NCBI GenBank assembly: GCA_002311745.1
Contig: DBZL01000055.1
Span: 134,883 to 198,882 of the forward strand
Reading direction: 5' to 3'
Source of the DNA: Phycisphaerales bacterium UBA1161
GTDB lineage: Bacteria > Planctomycetota > Phycisphaerae > Tepidisphaerales > Tepidisphaeraceae
DNA length: 64,000 nt
Positions 8,602 to 17,907 of the stretch are shown piece by piece. The translations under genes were made by a program, and so were the position numbers. The notes under the pieces were generated by a model, which ran no database searches, was not told the DNA's origin, and saw only the letters and a program-made list of their open reading frames with translations. Positions within the stretch are counted from its first letter, which is position 1. The number at the start of each line of letters is the position of its first letter.

Positions 8602-10284
8602 GTGTTCCGCATGTCCAATAAGCTGCAATTGATTGGTTCTTCGTTCTTCGCCCAGACGATGCGCATCTTCACCACCATGGTCATGGCCCGGTTCATCGGG
8701 CCCACGGAACAAGGCGCGTATTTTCTTGTGTTGATCGTGTCGGGTTTTGTCGGATCGCTCGGCGACTTTTTTATCCCCCAGTCCCTCGTACAAATGCGCG
8801 GATTCTCGGATCAGACGCTTTTGGACACCGGCCTGCTGCTGGAAGGCGGCATCTTCGTTTTTTATGGATTGTTCACCATCGGCGGCGGAATGGTGCTATC
8901 GCACATGCACGGCGATCCGCGGCTTTGGAAATTGGCCGTTCTGGTCGCCCTCGCCAACGCTCTGAATGCCTTTTATTCCGTGCAGTTGGCCAACCTCAAT
9001 CGAAATCTTCAATTTCGCTCGGAAAGTCGGCAGAACATCATTTTTTCGGTCTCTTCGGCGGTCGCGGGCATCATCCTGGCCTTGCTGGGCTGGGGGGCAT
9101 TTGCCCTCGCCATGCAATTATTGGTGGCGCAAATCCTGGCCAACATCGCCCTGAGCATAAGGGTGCCCTTGCGGTGGCCTCGCCAGTGCTCCTGGGCGGC
9201 GGCCAAGCGATATCTGAAATTGGGCTTTCCCATGTCGATGGCCGGGTATGTCGGCAACGTGGAGGGAAGCATCGTCGGCATGGTGATCAATTCCGTGGCC
9301 GGTGAAACCGGCGTGGGGCTGTGGGGCAAGACCGTCCAGGTCCAACAGCTTTTCGCCCAAAACATCATGGCGGCGTTCCAACGAGTCGCCTATCCCTTGA
9401 TCTGCCGTGCCACCACCAATCCCAGCCATATGAAAAAGCTGTTCGTTCGCGTCACCATCACGTTGATGCTGGTATCCATTCCGCTGACGGTGGTCGTGGC
9501 GCTCAACAGCCCGGCCATCATTCGCGTCGTCATGGGCTCCCAATGGATGGCGGCGGCGCCGCTGCTGCGGATCACCGCGTGGGCCATTCCCGCCGGCGCC
9601 CTGGCCTGCCTCGGCTATATGCTCTGCATGGCCCTGGGCATCACGGGTTCGGTGTTTCGGGCCAGCGCTTTGAACATCGTCGTTTTCGTGCCCTTATTGC
9701 TGGTCGCCCGGCGTTGGGAAATGGCGGGCCTGGCGGTGTGCTGGAGTCTGTCGCGGTACCTCATCGCTTGCTCGGTGCTCGTTTCCGCCACCCGCCGGTT
9801 GGGCGTACAGTTGCGCTTGGTGTGGCGTCAGGTATCCCGGCTGGCCGTCGCTGGCGCCGCCGGCGCCGCCGCGATGTTCGCGTTGATTCGAATCATACCC
9901 CCGCAATTGGTGGTGCCTTCGCATATTCGGTTACCCGGGGAACTTGCCTTATCGTGCCTGGTTGGCGCGGCGGCTTACGGCTTGGTTGTGCTGCTGATCG
10001 AAAGGGAGGCATTGGCTTACGCTTGGCGAATGGCGCGCGGCAGCAGCGCGGCCCCGGAAGATCAACCCGGCGAATCCGAACAGTTGCAGGCGTTGGCTGC
10101 GGCCCCCCTGGGACCGGCAGATTCAGCCGATTTCTTGCTGACCGCCGGGGCGCTCGGAGTCGATGGTAATCTGCAGTCCAAAATCATGGCCAACCCCGCG
10201 GAGAGCCAAAGCGCCGGCCAATCCGCGCTCAACGCCGCGCCCTCCGCCTCCACCGCTAACCCTGAAGGCCATGGGCACGAATAA
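8602..10284 (+). CDS. Polysaccharide flippase, Wzx/PST family
   Basis: Integral membrane protein of 560 residues expected to flip lipid-linked oligosaccharide across the inner membrane. About twelve to fourteen hydrophobic helices span residues 10-470. The N-terminus has the typical family signature FTTMVMARFIGPTEQGAYF and FFIPQSLVQ, and the mid-part has FPMSMAGYVGNVEGSIVG and QRVAYPLICR. GTG 8602 is chosen because AAAGGAG at 8588-8593 is well spaced; ATG 8611 is an alternative. The last 100 residues are hydrophilic, rich in alanine and serine, and unusual for the family. It opens the surface-glycan region and has a Wzy-like partner at 16170-17768. Confidence 0.85.
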   Translation: MFRMSNKLQLIGSSFFAQTMRIFTTMVMARFIGPTEQGAYFLVLIVSGFVGSLGDFFIPQSLVQMRGFSDQTLLDTGLLLEGGIFVFYGLFTIGGGMVLSHMHGDPRLWKLAVLVALANALNAFYSVQLANLNRNLQFRSESRQNIIFSVSSAVAGIILALLGWGAFALAMQLLVAQILANIALSIRVPLRWPRQCSWAAAKRYLKLGFPMSMAGYVGNVEGSIVGMVINSVAGETGVGLWGKTVQVQQLFAQNIMAAFQRVAYPLICRATTNPSHMKKLFVRVTITLMLVSIPLTVVVALNSPAIIRVVMGSQWMAAAPLLRITAWAIPAGALACLGYMLCMALGITGSVFRASALNIVVFVPLLLVARRWEMAGLAVCWSLSRYLIACSVLVSATRRLGVQLRLVWRQVSRLAVAGAAGAAAMFALIRIIPPQLVVPSHIRLPGELALSCLVGAAAYGLVVLLIEREALAYAWRMARGSSAAPEDQPGESEQLQALAAAPLGPADSADFLLTAGALGVDGNLQSKIMANPAESQSAGQSALNAAPSASTANPEGHGHE

Positions 10285-10320
10285 GCACCGACGGGCGTCG
10301 CCGGCTGGCGGTTTTATGCT

Positions 10321-11544
10321 GTGGTTGCGGTCCGTGATCGATTCATCAGCGCGAGGCAAGCCTTGAACGCCTCCACCGAAGCAACCCCAAATTCTGGGCA
10401 GGATCGGCCCCTGCGCGTCTTTCTTGTCTGCACGGGAGTGGATCGGTACCGCGGCGGGTTCGAGACCTTTGCGCGAGAGTGTTTTGACGGTCTGTGCGGC
10501 ACGCCGGGGCTGGACATTCAGTTGATCAAGGGCTCGGGTGGTGATCGGCCCGGCGAACAGCGCGTCTGGTGCCTCCTGCGTTCGACTCCGCTGGCGCGAT
10601 TTTTGGCCTGGAGCACGCGGCGCAGCGGTTACGCCGTCGAGCAGTTCACATCGCTGCTTCCGGTGGCGCGGCGAATTCGCGCGCAGCGTCCGGACATCGT
10701 GTTCTTAAGCGATGAGAGCCTGCTGCGGCGGCTGTATCGATATCGGAAATGGATCGGCGTGCCGTTTCGGCTCCTGTTTTCCAACGGCGCCCCCTACGCC
10801 GGTCCGTTCCCCACGGCGGATCACGTGCACCAGGTGACGCCGCACGGCGTGGAAATCGCCCTCCAGCGCGGCGAGACGCGCATGCGACAGACGATGGTGC
10901 CCTACGGCATTGCCGTTCCCGAGGGCGATCCGGCGGCGATCGATCCGGCGTTGGTGCAACGCGTCCGCCGCCAACTGCGGCTTCCCCTGGATCGGAAAAT
11001 CGTGCTCAGCGTCGGGTGGATCAGCAGTTTTCACAAGCGGATGGATTACGTCATTTCCGAGGTGGCCGCGCTGCCGCCGCCGCGGCCCTTGCTCGTGCTC
11101 CTGGGCCGGATGGATCGCCGCAGCGCGCAGATCGTTCGCCTGGGCAACCAGCTTTTGGGCCCCGATGGTTTCCGAGCCCTTTCCGTCCCGCACCAAGAAG
11201 TGACCGCGTATTACCAGGCGGCGGACGTCTTTGCCCTGGCGTCGCTGACGGAGGGATTCGGACGCGTCTACGCCGAAGCGATGATCGAAGGCTTGCCCTG
11301 CATCGTCCACGATGATCCGGTGATGCGGTATGTCCTGGCCGAGGAGGGAACCTACGCCGATCTTTCGCAAAAGGGGGCGCTGACCCGGCGCCTGGCCGAA
11401 CTGCTGGACCGCCCGCGCTCGGCGCAGGAGATGATTCGGCGACGCCAGAGCGTGCGCGATCGATTCGCATGGAAGGTGCTGGCCCCGGCGTATTTGCAGA
11501 TGTTCCGTGCTTGCCTGCACGACCGTTCACTCGCCGCATCCTGA
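10321..11544 (+). CDS. Glycosyltransferase, family 4-like
   Basis: A 407-residue GT-B enzyme. After a poorly conserved leader the first Rossmann strand is LRVFLVCTGVD with the loop YRGGFETFARE, then the acceptor-side domain. The donor domain shows VLSVGWISSFHKRMDYVI, LLVLLGRMDR and FALASLTEGFGRVYAEAMIE, with the E-x7-E glutamates. It probably adds one sugar to the glycan made by this locus. GTG 10321 follows the flippase stop by 36 bases; the true start could be a later codon close to LRVFL. Its 3' end overlaps the leftward gene behind it by 18 bases. Confidence 0.85.
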   Translation: MVAVRDRFISARQALNASTEATPNSGQDRPLRVFLVCTGVDRYRGGFETFARECFDGLCGTPGLDIQLIKGSGGDRPGEQRVWCLLRSTPLARFLAWSTRRSGYAVEQFTSLLPVARRIRAQRPDIVFLSDESLLRRLYRYRKWIGVPFRLLFSNGAPYAGPFPTADHVHQVTPHGVEIALQRGETRMRQTMVPYGIAVPEGDPAAIDPALVQRVRRQLRLPLDRKIVLSVGWISSFHKRMDYVISEVAALPPPRPLLVLLGRMDRRSAQIVRLGNQLLGPDGFRALSVPHQEVTAYYQAADVFALASLTEGFGRVYAEAMIEGLPCIVHDDPVMRYVLAEEGTYADLSQKGALTRRLAELLDRPRSAQEMIRRRQSVRDRFAWKVLAPAYLQMFRACLHDRSLAAS

Positions 11545-12522
11545 ATAGATGGAGGCCGCGACCTCCGGCGGGATTTCCGTGGGACGATACGCGCGGTCGT
11601 ATCTCGGCCGCCCACGATCCAGGATGGGCAGCAGCAGCGGGTGGACCATACGCCGTGCCAGGCGGGTGTGCCACGGTGGAATGTGATTGTGCAACGGGAT
11701 TTCTCGCAGCGGGGTGTCCGGTTGCCAGTAGTAGAGCGGGCCGGTGTCGATGCCGCGTTGGCTTGCCAGGCCGATTTTTTGCGCGGCCTGGGAGGAGACC
11801 GACACCCCGTCCGCGTCCACCAATTCCTGACGCCAGTCCTGCACATTCCAATGTCCGCCGGCATGGGCCTTGAGCTGCATCATGGCCGCCCGCAGGCGAA
11901 AACGCCGCTGCATCTGCAAGGGGTCGCGGTGAGGGTAATGGCGGATGGGAATCCGCTCTCGGGCCACGAAGCCGGCGTTATACGGAAAACTCTCGTGGTC
12001 GCTCCATTTCATGGTGCGGCGGTAGCGGAACATGCGCGGCTCGGCATAGGTGGAAATCTTGTAATAGCGGCGTCGCTGCTCGAGGGGGCGCTGCCGGTCC
12101 TGGGCCATGTCCACGCGGCCGGTCTCGTAATCCGTCACCTCCTGACGGGTTAAGCGGAAATAGTACCACTGGAGATATACGGCCGTTTCCAGTGGTCGCA
12201 GACGCTGTGCCACGAATTGCGGCGGCGGAACGTGATAAAACTCGTCCGTGTCCGTCCTCAGCACCCAATCCCCACGCTCAAAACGTCCCCGATATTGCTC
12301 GAACAACATGCCGCGCAGATTGTCGTCGAAAACTATCGGCCGGCTGAAAAACGGAACAATCCGCGAATCGCGCCGCGCATAATCCTGGATCACGTCCCAC
12401 GTCCCGTCCACGCTCCCCATGTCCAAAACGTATAGCGCGTCGATCCAGCTCAGCAGATGTTCCAGGTTCTGCACGATGATGTCCATCTCATCGCGCAAGA
12501 GCATCAGGCCGTGGAATCGCAT
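11527..12522 (-). CDS. Glycosyltransferase family 2-like protein
   Basis: 331 residues with a GT-A type opening: MLLRDEMDIIVQNLEHLL, then LYVLDMGSVDGTWDVI, then a DXD-like acidic motif in VLRTDTDEFYHVPP near residue 95. The remainder is rich in aromatic and arginine residues. This resembles the group of GT2 proteins annotated as glycosyl transferase family 2/92, which add sugars to surface glycans. ATG 12522 is preferred because TTGGAGCG lies just upstream; the reading frame is open for another 25 codons but those lack conserved sequence. The gene faces the next one (12692) head to head with about 170 bases between. Confidence 0.7.
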   Translation of the reverse strand: MRFHGLMLLRDEMDIIVQNLEHLLSWIDALYVLDMGSVDGTWDVIQDYARRDSRIVPFFSRPIVFDDNLRGMLFEQYRGRFERGDWVLRTDTDEFYHVPPPQFVAQRLRPLETAVYLQWYYFRLTRQEVTDYETGRVDMAQDRQRPLEQRRRYYKISTYAEPRMFRYRRTMKWSDHESFPYNAGFVARERIPIRHYPHRDPLQMQRRFRLRAAMMQLKAHAGGHWNVQDWRQELVDADGVSVSSQAAQKIGLASQRGIDTGPLYYWQPDTPLREIPLHNHIPPWHTRLARRMVHPLLLPILDRGRPRYDRAYRPTEIPPEVAASIYSGCGE

Positions 12523-12691
12523 GTCGCTCCAAAGAATAAACCACTTTTGGCCTATGGCCAGGAGTTGGAAATATACTGCCCGCACGGCGTGAGACAAAAG
12601 CGCACCGGCGCCGATTCAATCGTTCCCTTGTCTCTGGTCAGCCACTTGGGCGGTGGTTTGACCGCGGTCGAGGCAGCGGTAGGATGACCCT

Positions 12692-13645
12692 ATGGCTTCG
12701 AGAGGCTCCGCCGCGGTCATCATTCCAACCCACAATCGAGTGGAGCTGCTTTCAAAGGTCTTGGATTCGGTCCTCGCGCAGACCGTGCGAACCGAAATTT
12801 ACGTCATGGATGATGCCTCCACCGACGACACGCAGGCCATGGTCGCTCGGGATTATCCCCACGTTTCTTATCACCGCGAGGGCACCAGCCGAGGCCCAAC
12901 GTTTCAAAGGAACAAGGGTGCTGCTCTGGCGCAGGCCGAGATTCTTTTCATGATCGACGATGACTGCGTGCTCAGATCGCCGCGCACCTTTGCGCAGACG
13001 CTGGAGGCGTTCGATCATCCGCGCGTGGCGGCGGTGACGTTGCCGTTTATCAATGTGCGGCAGGACGCCCTCGTGCGCACCGCCGCGCCCAACCACGACG
13101 GAATATTCGCGGCGTATGTCTATTTTGGCGGGATGGTCGCCCTGCGGCGGGGCGTGTTCTTGGGCGCGGGCGGTTATCGCAACTTCCTGTTCATGCACAT
13201 GGAAGAGCCGGACTTGGCCATCCGCTTGCTGGATGCCGGCTACATCGTGCGTCTGGGCTGGGCCGACCCGCTGGAGCATAGGGAGTCGCCGCTGCGCGAC
13301 AGGCCGCTTCTCGACCGTCAGGGGCCACGCAATAACCTCTTGTTTTCTTACTACAACGTTCCGTGGCCCAATTTCCCGTTTTATTTAACAGCCACAACGG
13401 CGCTGTGTTTCTGGCATGGCCTGCGCGTCGGGCATCCGATTCGGGTCCTACAGGGCTTGGCGCAGGGCTTCGCGGCCATCGTCCATGAATTCGGCCGGCG
13501 CGCGCCGGTTTCCCGAGCGGTGTATCGTCTGGCACGCGCACTGAAACGCCGTCGCTGCATTCCTCTGCAGGAGATGGAATCGCACCTTCCTCCCATTCGG
13601 TGTTACGACAACTCGCCATCATCTGACCGGCAATGCGTCGTCTAG
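12692..13645 (+). CDS. Glycosyltransferase family 2
   Basis: A 317-residue GT-A enzyme. It opens with AAVIIPTHNRVELLSKVL and YVMDDASTDDTQ (donor binding), then the metal-binding acidic motif ILFMIDDDCVLRSP near residue 88 and the acceptor-loop region FLFMHMEEPDLAIRLLDAGY. It should transfer a sugar to the nascent glycan. GGTAGGATGA directly upstream is a good ribosome binding site for ATG 12692. The protein is clearly related along its length to the product of the oppositely oriented gene at 13642-14568 (shared order of VNVRQD-, EE-, RNN-, VGHP- or similar blocks, and a QEMESHLP/PQIESQLP ending). The stop codons of the two genes share the palindrome CTAG. Confidence 0.85.
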   Translation: MASRGSAAVIIPTHNRVELLSKVLDSVLAQTVRTEIYVMDDASTDDTQAMVARDYPHVSYHREGTSRGPTFQRNKGAALAQAEILFMIDDDCVLRSPRTFAQTLEAFDHPRVAAVTLPFINVRQDALVRTAAPNHDGIFAAYVYFGGMVALRRGVFLGAGGYRNFLFMHMEEPDLAIRLLDAGYIVRLGWADPLEHRESPLRDRPLLDRQGPRNNLLFSYYNVPWPNFPFYLTATTALCFWHGLRVGHPIRVLQGLAQGFAAIVHEFGRRAPVSRAVYRLARALKRRRCIPLQEMESHLPPIRCYDNSPSSDRQCVV

Positions 13646-14568
13646 GACTTCATCGCCGGCAACTGGGATTCAATTTGGGGCAGCGCGATGCCTGACCTTT
13701 TGGACAGCGTGCGGTAAAGACGATAAACATCACGGTTGACCGGTTGCCGTTGACCCCACCGCTTGAAAATCTGCGCGTAACCCATCATCAAACCTTTGAC
13801 CATGGCCAGCGGCCGGCGGGTGCGCACTCCACGCCGCAGGCCGGTGAGCGTCGTCGTCACCATCCGGCCCACGACAAACGGCATGGGCACGTTGCACCAT
13901 TGGAACAGCACGTTGTTGCGCCGGCCGTAAAGGTCCATGCGGTGCAGATCGCGCCGTGGCGATTCAAAATGATGAATCGGATCGGACCGACCCAGCCGAA
14001 CGACGTATCCGGCCGCCAGCATCCGTATGCAATAATCCTCCTCTTCGCCTTGGTGAAACAAAAACTCACGGTATCCGCCCAGGCGAAGAAACACGTCTGT
14101 GCGCAACGCATGAGCGGTACCGATGTACGCCGCCGTTAACCATACCCCTTGATCATCGGGCGCGCGCTGCTGCACGAGTTGGTCCTGGCGAACGTTGACG
14201 CACGGGATCGCCACGGCCCCCACCCGCGGGTGATCCAGATCCACCAGCGTTTGCGAAACGACGCGCGGCGTGGGAAAGGTCGCATCATCGTCGATGGAGA
14301 AGACAAATGGCGTGGTGCACATCGCCGCGCCGCGGTTACGCTGCACGATCAACCCCAGCGACGACTCGACCCGATCCAATTGCACCTGCGGAAATTCGCT
14401 GGCCACCATCTCGCTCGTGCCGTCGGTGGAACCGTCGTCGATCACCAAGACGCGCGGGGCGGCATCCTGCTGCAACGCCGACGCGATGGCACTGCGCAAT
14501 TCGTCCTTGCGGTTTTTGGTCGTGATCAGCACGGTGGCTGTCGCGCTGGGCCGCGAGACGGGCGTCAC
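13642..14568 (-). CDS. Glycosyltransferase family 2, paralogue of the 12692 gene
   Basis: A 308-residue GT-A enzyme with ATVLITTKNRKDELRSAI, VLVIDDGSTDGTSEMV and the acidic motif FVFSIDDDATFPTP, then QGEEEDYCIRMLAAGY. It starts at GTG 14568, preceded by GGGAGG at good spacing. It resembles the neighbouring family 2 enzyme from end to end, so the two probably arose by duplication followed by inversion or were brought together later. Both likely act on the same glycan. The upstream 195 bases (14569-14763) hold a short palindromic repeat and no gene. Confidence 0.85.
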   Translation of the reverse strand: MTPVSRPSATATVLITTKNRKDELRSAIASALQQDAAPRVLVIDDGSTDGTSEMVASEFPQVQLDRVESSLGLIVQRNRGAAMCTTPFVFSIDDDATFPTPRVVSQTLVDLDHPRVGAVAIPCVNVRQDQLVQQRAPDDQGVWLTAAYIGTAHALRTDVFLRLGGYREFLFHQGEEEDYCIRMLAAGYVVRLGRSDPIHHFESPRRDLHRMDLYGRRNNVLFQWCNVPMPFVVGRMVTTTLTGLRRGVRTRRPLAMVKGLMMGYAQIFKRWGQRQPVNRDVYRLYRTLSKRSGIALPQIESQLPAMKS

Positions 14569-14691
14569 GCATTGCCTCCCACGGCCTGCGCGATCGGACC
14601 CTCTTGCGGATGCAGCGGAAAATGAATATTCACCCGGTCCATCGCAAGGTCGTTAAGAGCAAATGTACCCAAGACGTCCTGCTTGTAATAG

Positions 14692-14712
14692 CCGCGGGGC
14701 GGAAGCCCGCGG
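14692..14712. repeat. REP-like palindrome, copy 1
   Basis: CCGCGGGGC then GGAA then GCCCGCGG can form a GC-rich hairpin in the 195-base gap between two leftward glycosyltransferase genes. A near-identical element sits at 53603-53622, including the preceding TAG, so it is a dispersed repeat and not a local terminator. Confidence 0.6.
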
Positions 14713-14763
14713 TCGCAAGGAAGCACCGCGTTGGCGGCCATGGTGCCCCGTTGGCGACTGGCC

Positions 14764-16011
14764 CTACCCCACACGCGATCCACGGGGCAGCGCTTTGACC
14801 GCGTTTTCCACGGCATCGGCGTAACCATCAAGAGAAAAACGACGCTCTTTGGGTTTCTGCATCGCCTGGATCGACATCTCATGCAGCAGCTCGCGGTTTC
14901 GATCCAGACTGAGAATCGCCTGAGCAAGGGCGTCGCTGTTGCAAGGCGGCACAATCAACCCATCCGTGCCGTGCGTCACCACGTCCCCGCAGTTGGGCGT
15001 GGTGATGACGGGCAGTCCCGACGACATGGCTTCCAGTTGTGTGATGGCGAATCCGTCGGAGACCGTGGGCAACACGAAGAGGTCCGCCTGAGCATAATAC
15101 TTGGGCGTATCCGCCTTCAAAATGCGGCCAACGATGGAAACGTTGCCCGGCGCCGTGGCCAGTTTTTCCGCGGAAATGCCCACCGGACCGGCGACGATGA
15201 AACGCACGTTGGTGGACAGCAATTGCCGCGCCGCCTCGAACAGATACGGGATGCCCTTGCGGAGGTTCACTTGACCAAGCCACAACACCGTCAAGGGTGC
15301 GGTTGACGAGGTGGCGCGCTCGGCTTGCGCCGGGAGCGACTTCTGGCCCAGGCAAAGCGGAACGACGACGATCTTGCCCTGGTCGATCCCCTGTTGCATC
15401 AGCGCCGTGCGCGACCAGTTGGAATTCACCAGAACCACGTCCGCCGCTCGCCATTCTGCGGTCAGACGCTGAAAATAGGATTCCGGAATTTCGCCGGGCC
15501 GGTCTTGCCATCCCGGCCATTTCTGCATTTCGGCGGCAACGAGTTGCTCTTCAACGCGCGCCGGATCGATCTGATCGACGACGACGGGAACGCCCCATTG
15601 CCGCATCAACTCGCAGGTCTCCAGCGCGCCGGTGGTGTAGAGGAACGCCGCCGCATCCCTGGGATCGAAACGCGATCGCAGCAGGTGGCGGTTGACACGC
15701 AAGGCGAACTCGCCCCCGATCCTTGCGAATTCCTCGAACTCCCGCGTTCTGGATCTCGGCCCTCGCCGCAGCAGGTTGTTGAGACTGTTGCGCGCGCTCC
15801 AGAAATTGAAGGCGGTGACTTTATGGGGGGGCAGGTCGCGATGACCGCGGGTGGCCAGGGCGGCGATCCCGCCGGGGAGCCGCCGAACCAGGCCCGCGCC
15901 GCTTCGCCACCAGATGTCGGTGTAAAAATGCTCGAGACATCCCCTCCCATGGAATGCCCGCGGCACCCCGTAGTGCTCTCGCGACCCGATTTGAGTGACG
16001 ACCCACCTCAA
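14764..16011 (-). CDS. Glycosyltransferase, family 4
   Basis: GT-B enzyme of about 415 residues. The first strand is RWVVTQIGSREHYGVPRA; the donor domain holds VLWLGQVNLRKGIPYLFEA, FIVAGPVGISAE and LFVLPTVSDGFAITQLEAM with the two glutamates, then PVITTPNCGDVV. TTG 16011 is chosen because it places the start directly before the first strand and AAGGG lies eight bases upstream; the frame stays open to GTG 16107, but those residues are not conserved. It is followed on the same strand by the family 2 gene at 14568. Confidence 0.8.
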   Translation of the reverse strand: MRWVVTQIGSREHYGVPRAFHGRGCLEHFYTDIWWRSGAGLVRRLPGGIAALATRGHRDLPPHKVTAFNFWSARNSLNNLLRRGPRSRTREFEEFARIGGEFALRVNRHLLRSRFDPRDAAAFLYTTGALETCELMRQWGVPVVVDQIDPARVEEQLVAAEMQKWPGWQDRPGEIPESYFQRLTAEWRAADVVLVNSNWSRTALMQQGIDQGKIVVVPLCLGQKSLPAQAERATSSTAPLTVLWLGQVNLRKGIPYLFEAARQLLSTNVRFIVAGPVGISAEKLATAPGNVSIVGRILKADTPKYYAQADLFVLPTVSDGFAITQLEAMSSGLPVITTPNCGDVVTHGTDGLIVPPCNSDALAQAILSLDRNRELLHEMSIQAMQKPKERRFSLDGYADAVENAVKALPRGSRVG

Positions 16012-16169
16012 CCGACAGACCCTTGCAGTCAAGGACACACGGGGACGGCCGTGGTTCGCTTCCACGGCCCGGTGACGATCCACCTTGGCATTCGATAATA
16101 ACTCCACCTGAGCGGCTTCAGACGCTGATACACTCCTTCAGCCGGCGCAAAACCGCTCAGTTTTTGTCA

Positions 16170-17768
16170 TTAAGCTGCGGACATATCGGTGTCACCGGCT
16201 ACCTCGCCAACTGGGGAAGGCGCGGCGAACGGTCGAACCAGAAGGATCACCAAGACGATGCCGGCAAGACCCACCAGAAGCGTATCCAATTCCGACAGAC
16301 TAGGATCTCGGAAACCGCGGAAAAGCCAGGTGAGTACTCCGAGACTCAACAGGATGGTCAAGGGTCGCCCGCGATGATTCAGCAGCGCGCGTTCGCTGCG
16401 GCCCATCAACCAGCCAAGGAACAGTCCTCCCTGGATCACCCCGGGCACTCCGAACCGGAAGAACCAGAAGCCGAAGATCGTTTGCGAAATCGTGGTTCCT
16501 CCCATGCCGAGGCCGGCTTCACCGCTGCCTCCCAAAGAGATGGAGTTGTACCACGCCCACGAACTGTCTATGGGTTTAGTGGTCCACAGCGCCCGAGGCA
16601 TCGGAGCGACCACGAACCAGAACAGAAAATTGGGAAGGGGTAGAACGATGGTCTCGCCGGGGAACTGGTCATAAAAGTAATCGTGCGTTTCCGGGATTAC
16701 AGAAAAGCCCATCAGGCTCTCCGTAAACATGTCGTTGCCTTGCAGTTTGGTCAAAGACACTTCCGAAAAGCGCACCTCTTGAAACCCGGCGTTCCGGTAA
16801 TAGGCTTGCGTTTGCACCATCACCACGGTCGAGACCATACCGATGACCACGATGATGTAGGCGCGCAGACTAATGCGCCTCAGATACCTTCGTGCTATCA
16901 GGTGGTAGCGGAGGAAAATGAAGAAAAGCATTGGCAGGATCTGGAAGACAACTTCCCCGCGCGTGCCGGTGCCAAATGCCAGCAGGAGCCAAAGCAGCCA
17001 CACGGCAAAACAAACGATCTTGCGGAGGAAACTCTGCCGGATAAACACCAGACAGAACGCCGCCAACAGCGCACCGCCCGTGCCGACCTGAATGATTTGG
17101 GCGACGTAACCGCCCCAGTTATAGTTGAGGTTGCCCGTTCGCCCCACCGTCCAACCGACCCCCGAGGCCCGACCCCCAATGATTTGATGAAACAACGCCA
17201 AATAAAACGGCTCCTGGGTGAACACGGAGTAAGGGGCCAGCCCGATCACCTGGGTGATCAGCATGACGTAAAAATAGACGTTGACGTTGGGCGGTTCGGG
17301 CAACAGAGTCATCCACCGGGTGAACCTCCGTCCAATGCGAAAGCGAATGCCGATCGACAAGCACAATACGTACAGCGTGCAACAGGCCGCCGCTTTCGCC
17401 ACCGTTCGCTGCGTAAACGGCATCTCCCAGTGGGGAATGGAAGCCAGAAACCAGGTGCCCATGTAGTCGTAGCAGAACCAGACCAGCACCCCCCCGTAAA
17501 GCACGATCCCGCCGACACCCAATCGCTCCGAAAAGTGGTACAGCTCCAGCGCTAGGAAAACCGCGCACAGGATCGTCATCAGCAGAAACGCGAAGTCGGT
17601 CAACATCGCCGAGCCGCCGGATAGAAAGGAAACGGAGGCGAAGATGACCGGGATCAATAGCAGCAGTGGCTGAAGGATGGACCGCCGCCGAGGCTCGATC
17701 AGCGGTTGCACCGCTGGCACATCGGTCGACTGCAGATCATCGGAGACGTCGTCGGTCCACTGACTCAT
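16170..17768 (-). CDS. O-antigen/oligosaccharide repeat-unit polymerase (Wzy-like)
   Basis: 532 residues with at least ten hydrophobic helices and one large periplasmic segment around residues 330-420, the architecture of Wzy polymerases that join repeat units on the outer face of the inner membrane. Family-like features are the FGTGTRGEVVFQILP block near 265 and the acidic loop FRDPSLSELDTLL near the C-terminus. Wzy proteins are poorly conserved, so the call rests on topology, these short motifs and location beside a Wzx-like flippase and many glycosyltransferases. The start is ATG 17768. Confidence 0.7.
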   Translation of the reverse strand: MSQWTDDVSDDLQSTDVPAVQPLIEPRRRSILQPLLLLIPVIFASVSFLSGGSAMLTDFAFLLMTILCAVFLALELYHFSERLGVGGIVLYGGVLVWFCYDYMGTWFLASIPHWEMPFTQRTVAKAAACCTLYVLCLSIGIRFRIGRRFTRWMTLLPEPPNVNVYFYVMLITQVIGLAPYSVFTQEPFYLALFHQIIGGRASGVGWTVGRTGNLNYNWGGYVAQIIQVGTGGALLAAFCLVFIRQSFLRKIVCFAVWLLWLLLAFGTGTRGEVVFQILPMLFFIFLRYHLIARRYLRRISLRAYIIVVIGMVSTVVMVQTQAYYRNAGFQEVRFSEVSLTKLQGNDMFTESLMGFSVIPETHDYFYDQFPGETIVLPLPNFLFWFVVAPMPRALWTTKPIDSSWAWYNSISLGGSGEAGLGMGGTTISQTIFGFWFFRFGVPGVIQGGLFLGWLMGRSERALLNHRGRPLTILLSLGVLTWLFRGFRDPSLSELDTLLVGLAGIVLVILLVRPFAAPSPVGEVAGDTDMSAA

Positions 17769-17907
17769 ACGGCCTTGGATCCATTTGTGGCCCGAGAATT
17801 TACCACCCTACCATAAATCGGTCGCGGTGGCCACACAATCCAGGCACGGCGGCCCGCCGGATCGTTCGAGATGCCTCTGCGAGCAAACCTCGCGCACGCC
17901 TGGGGGC

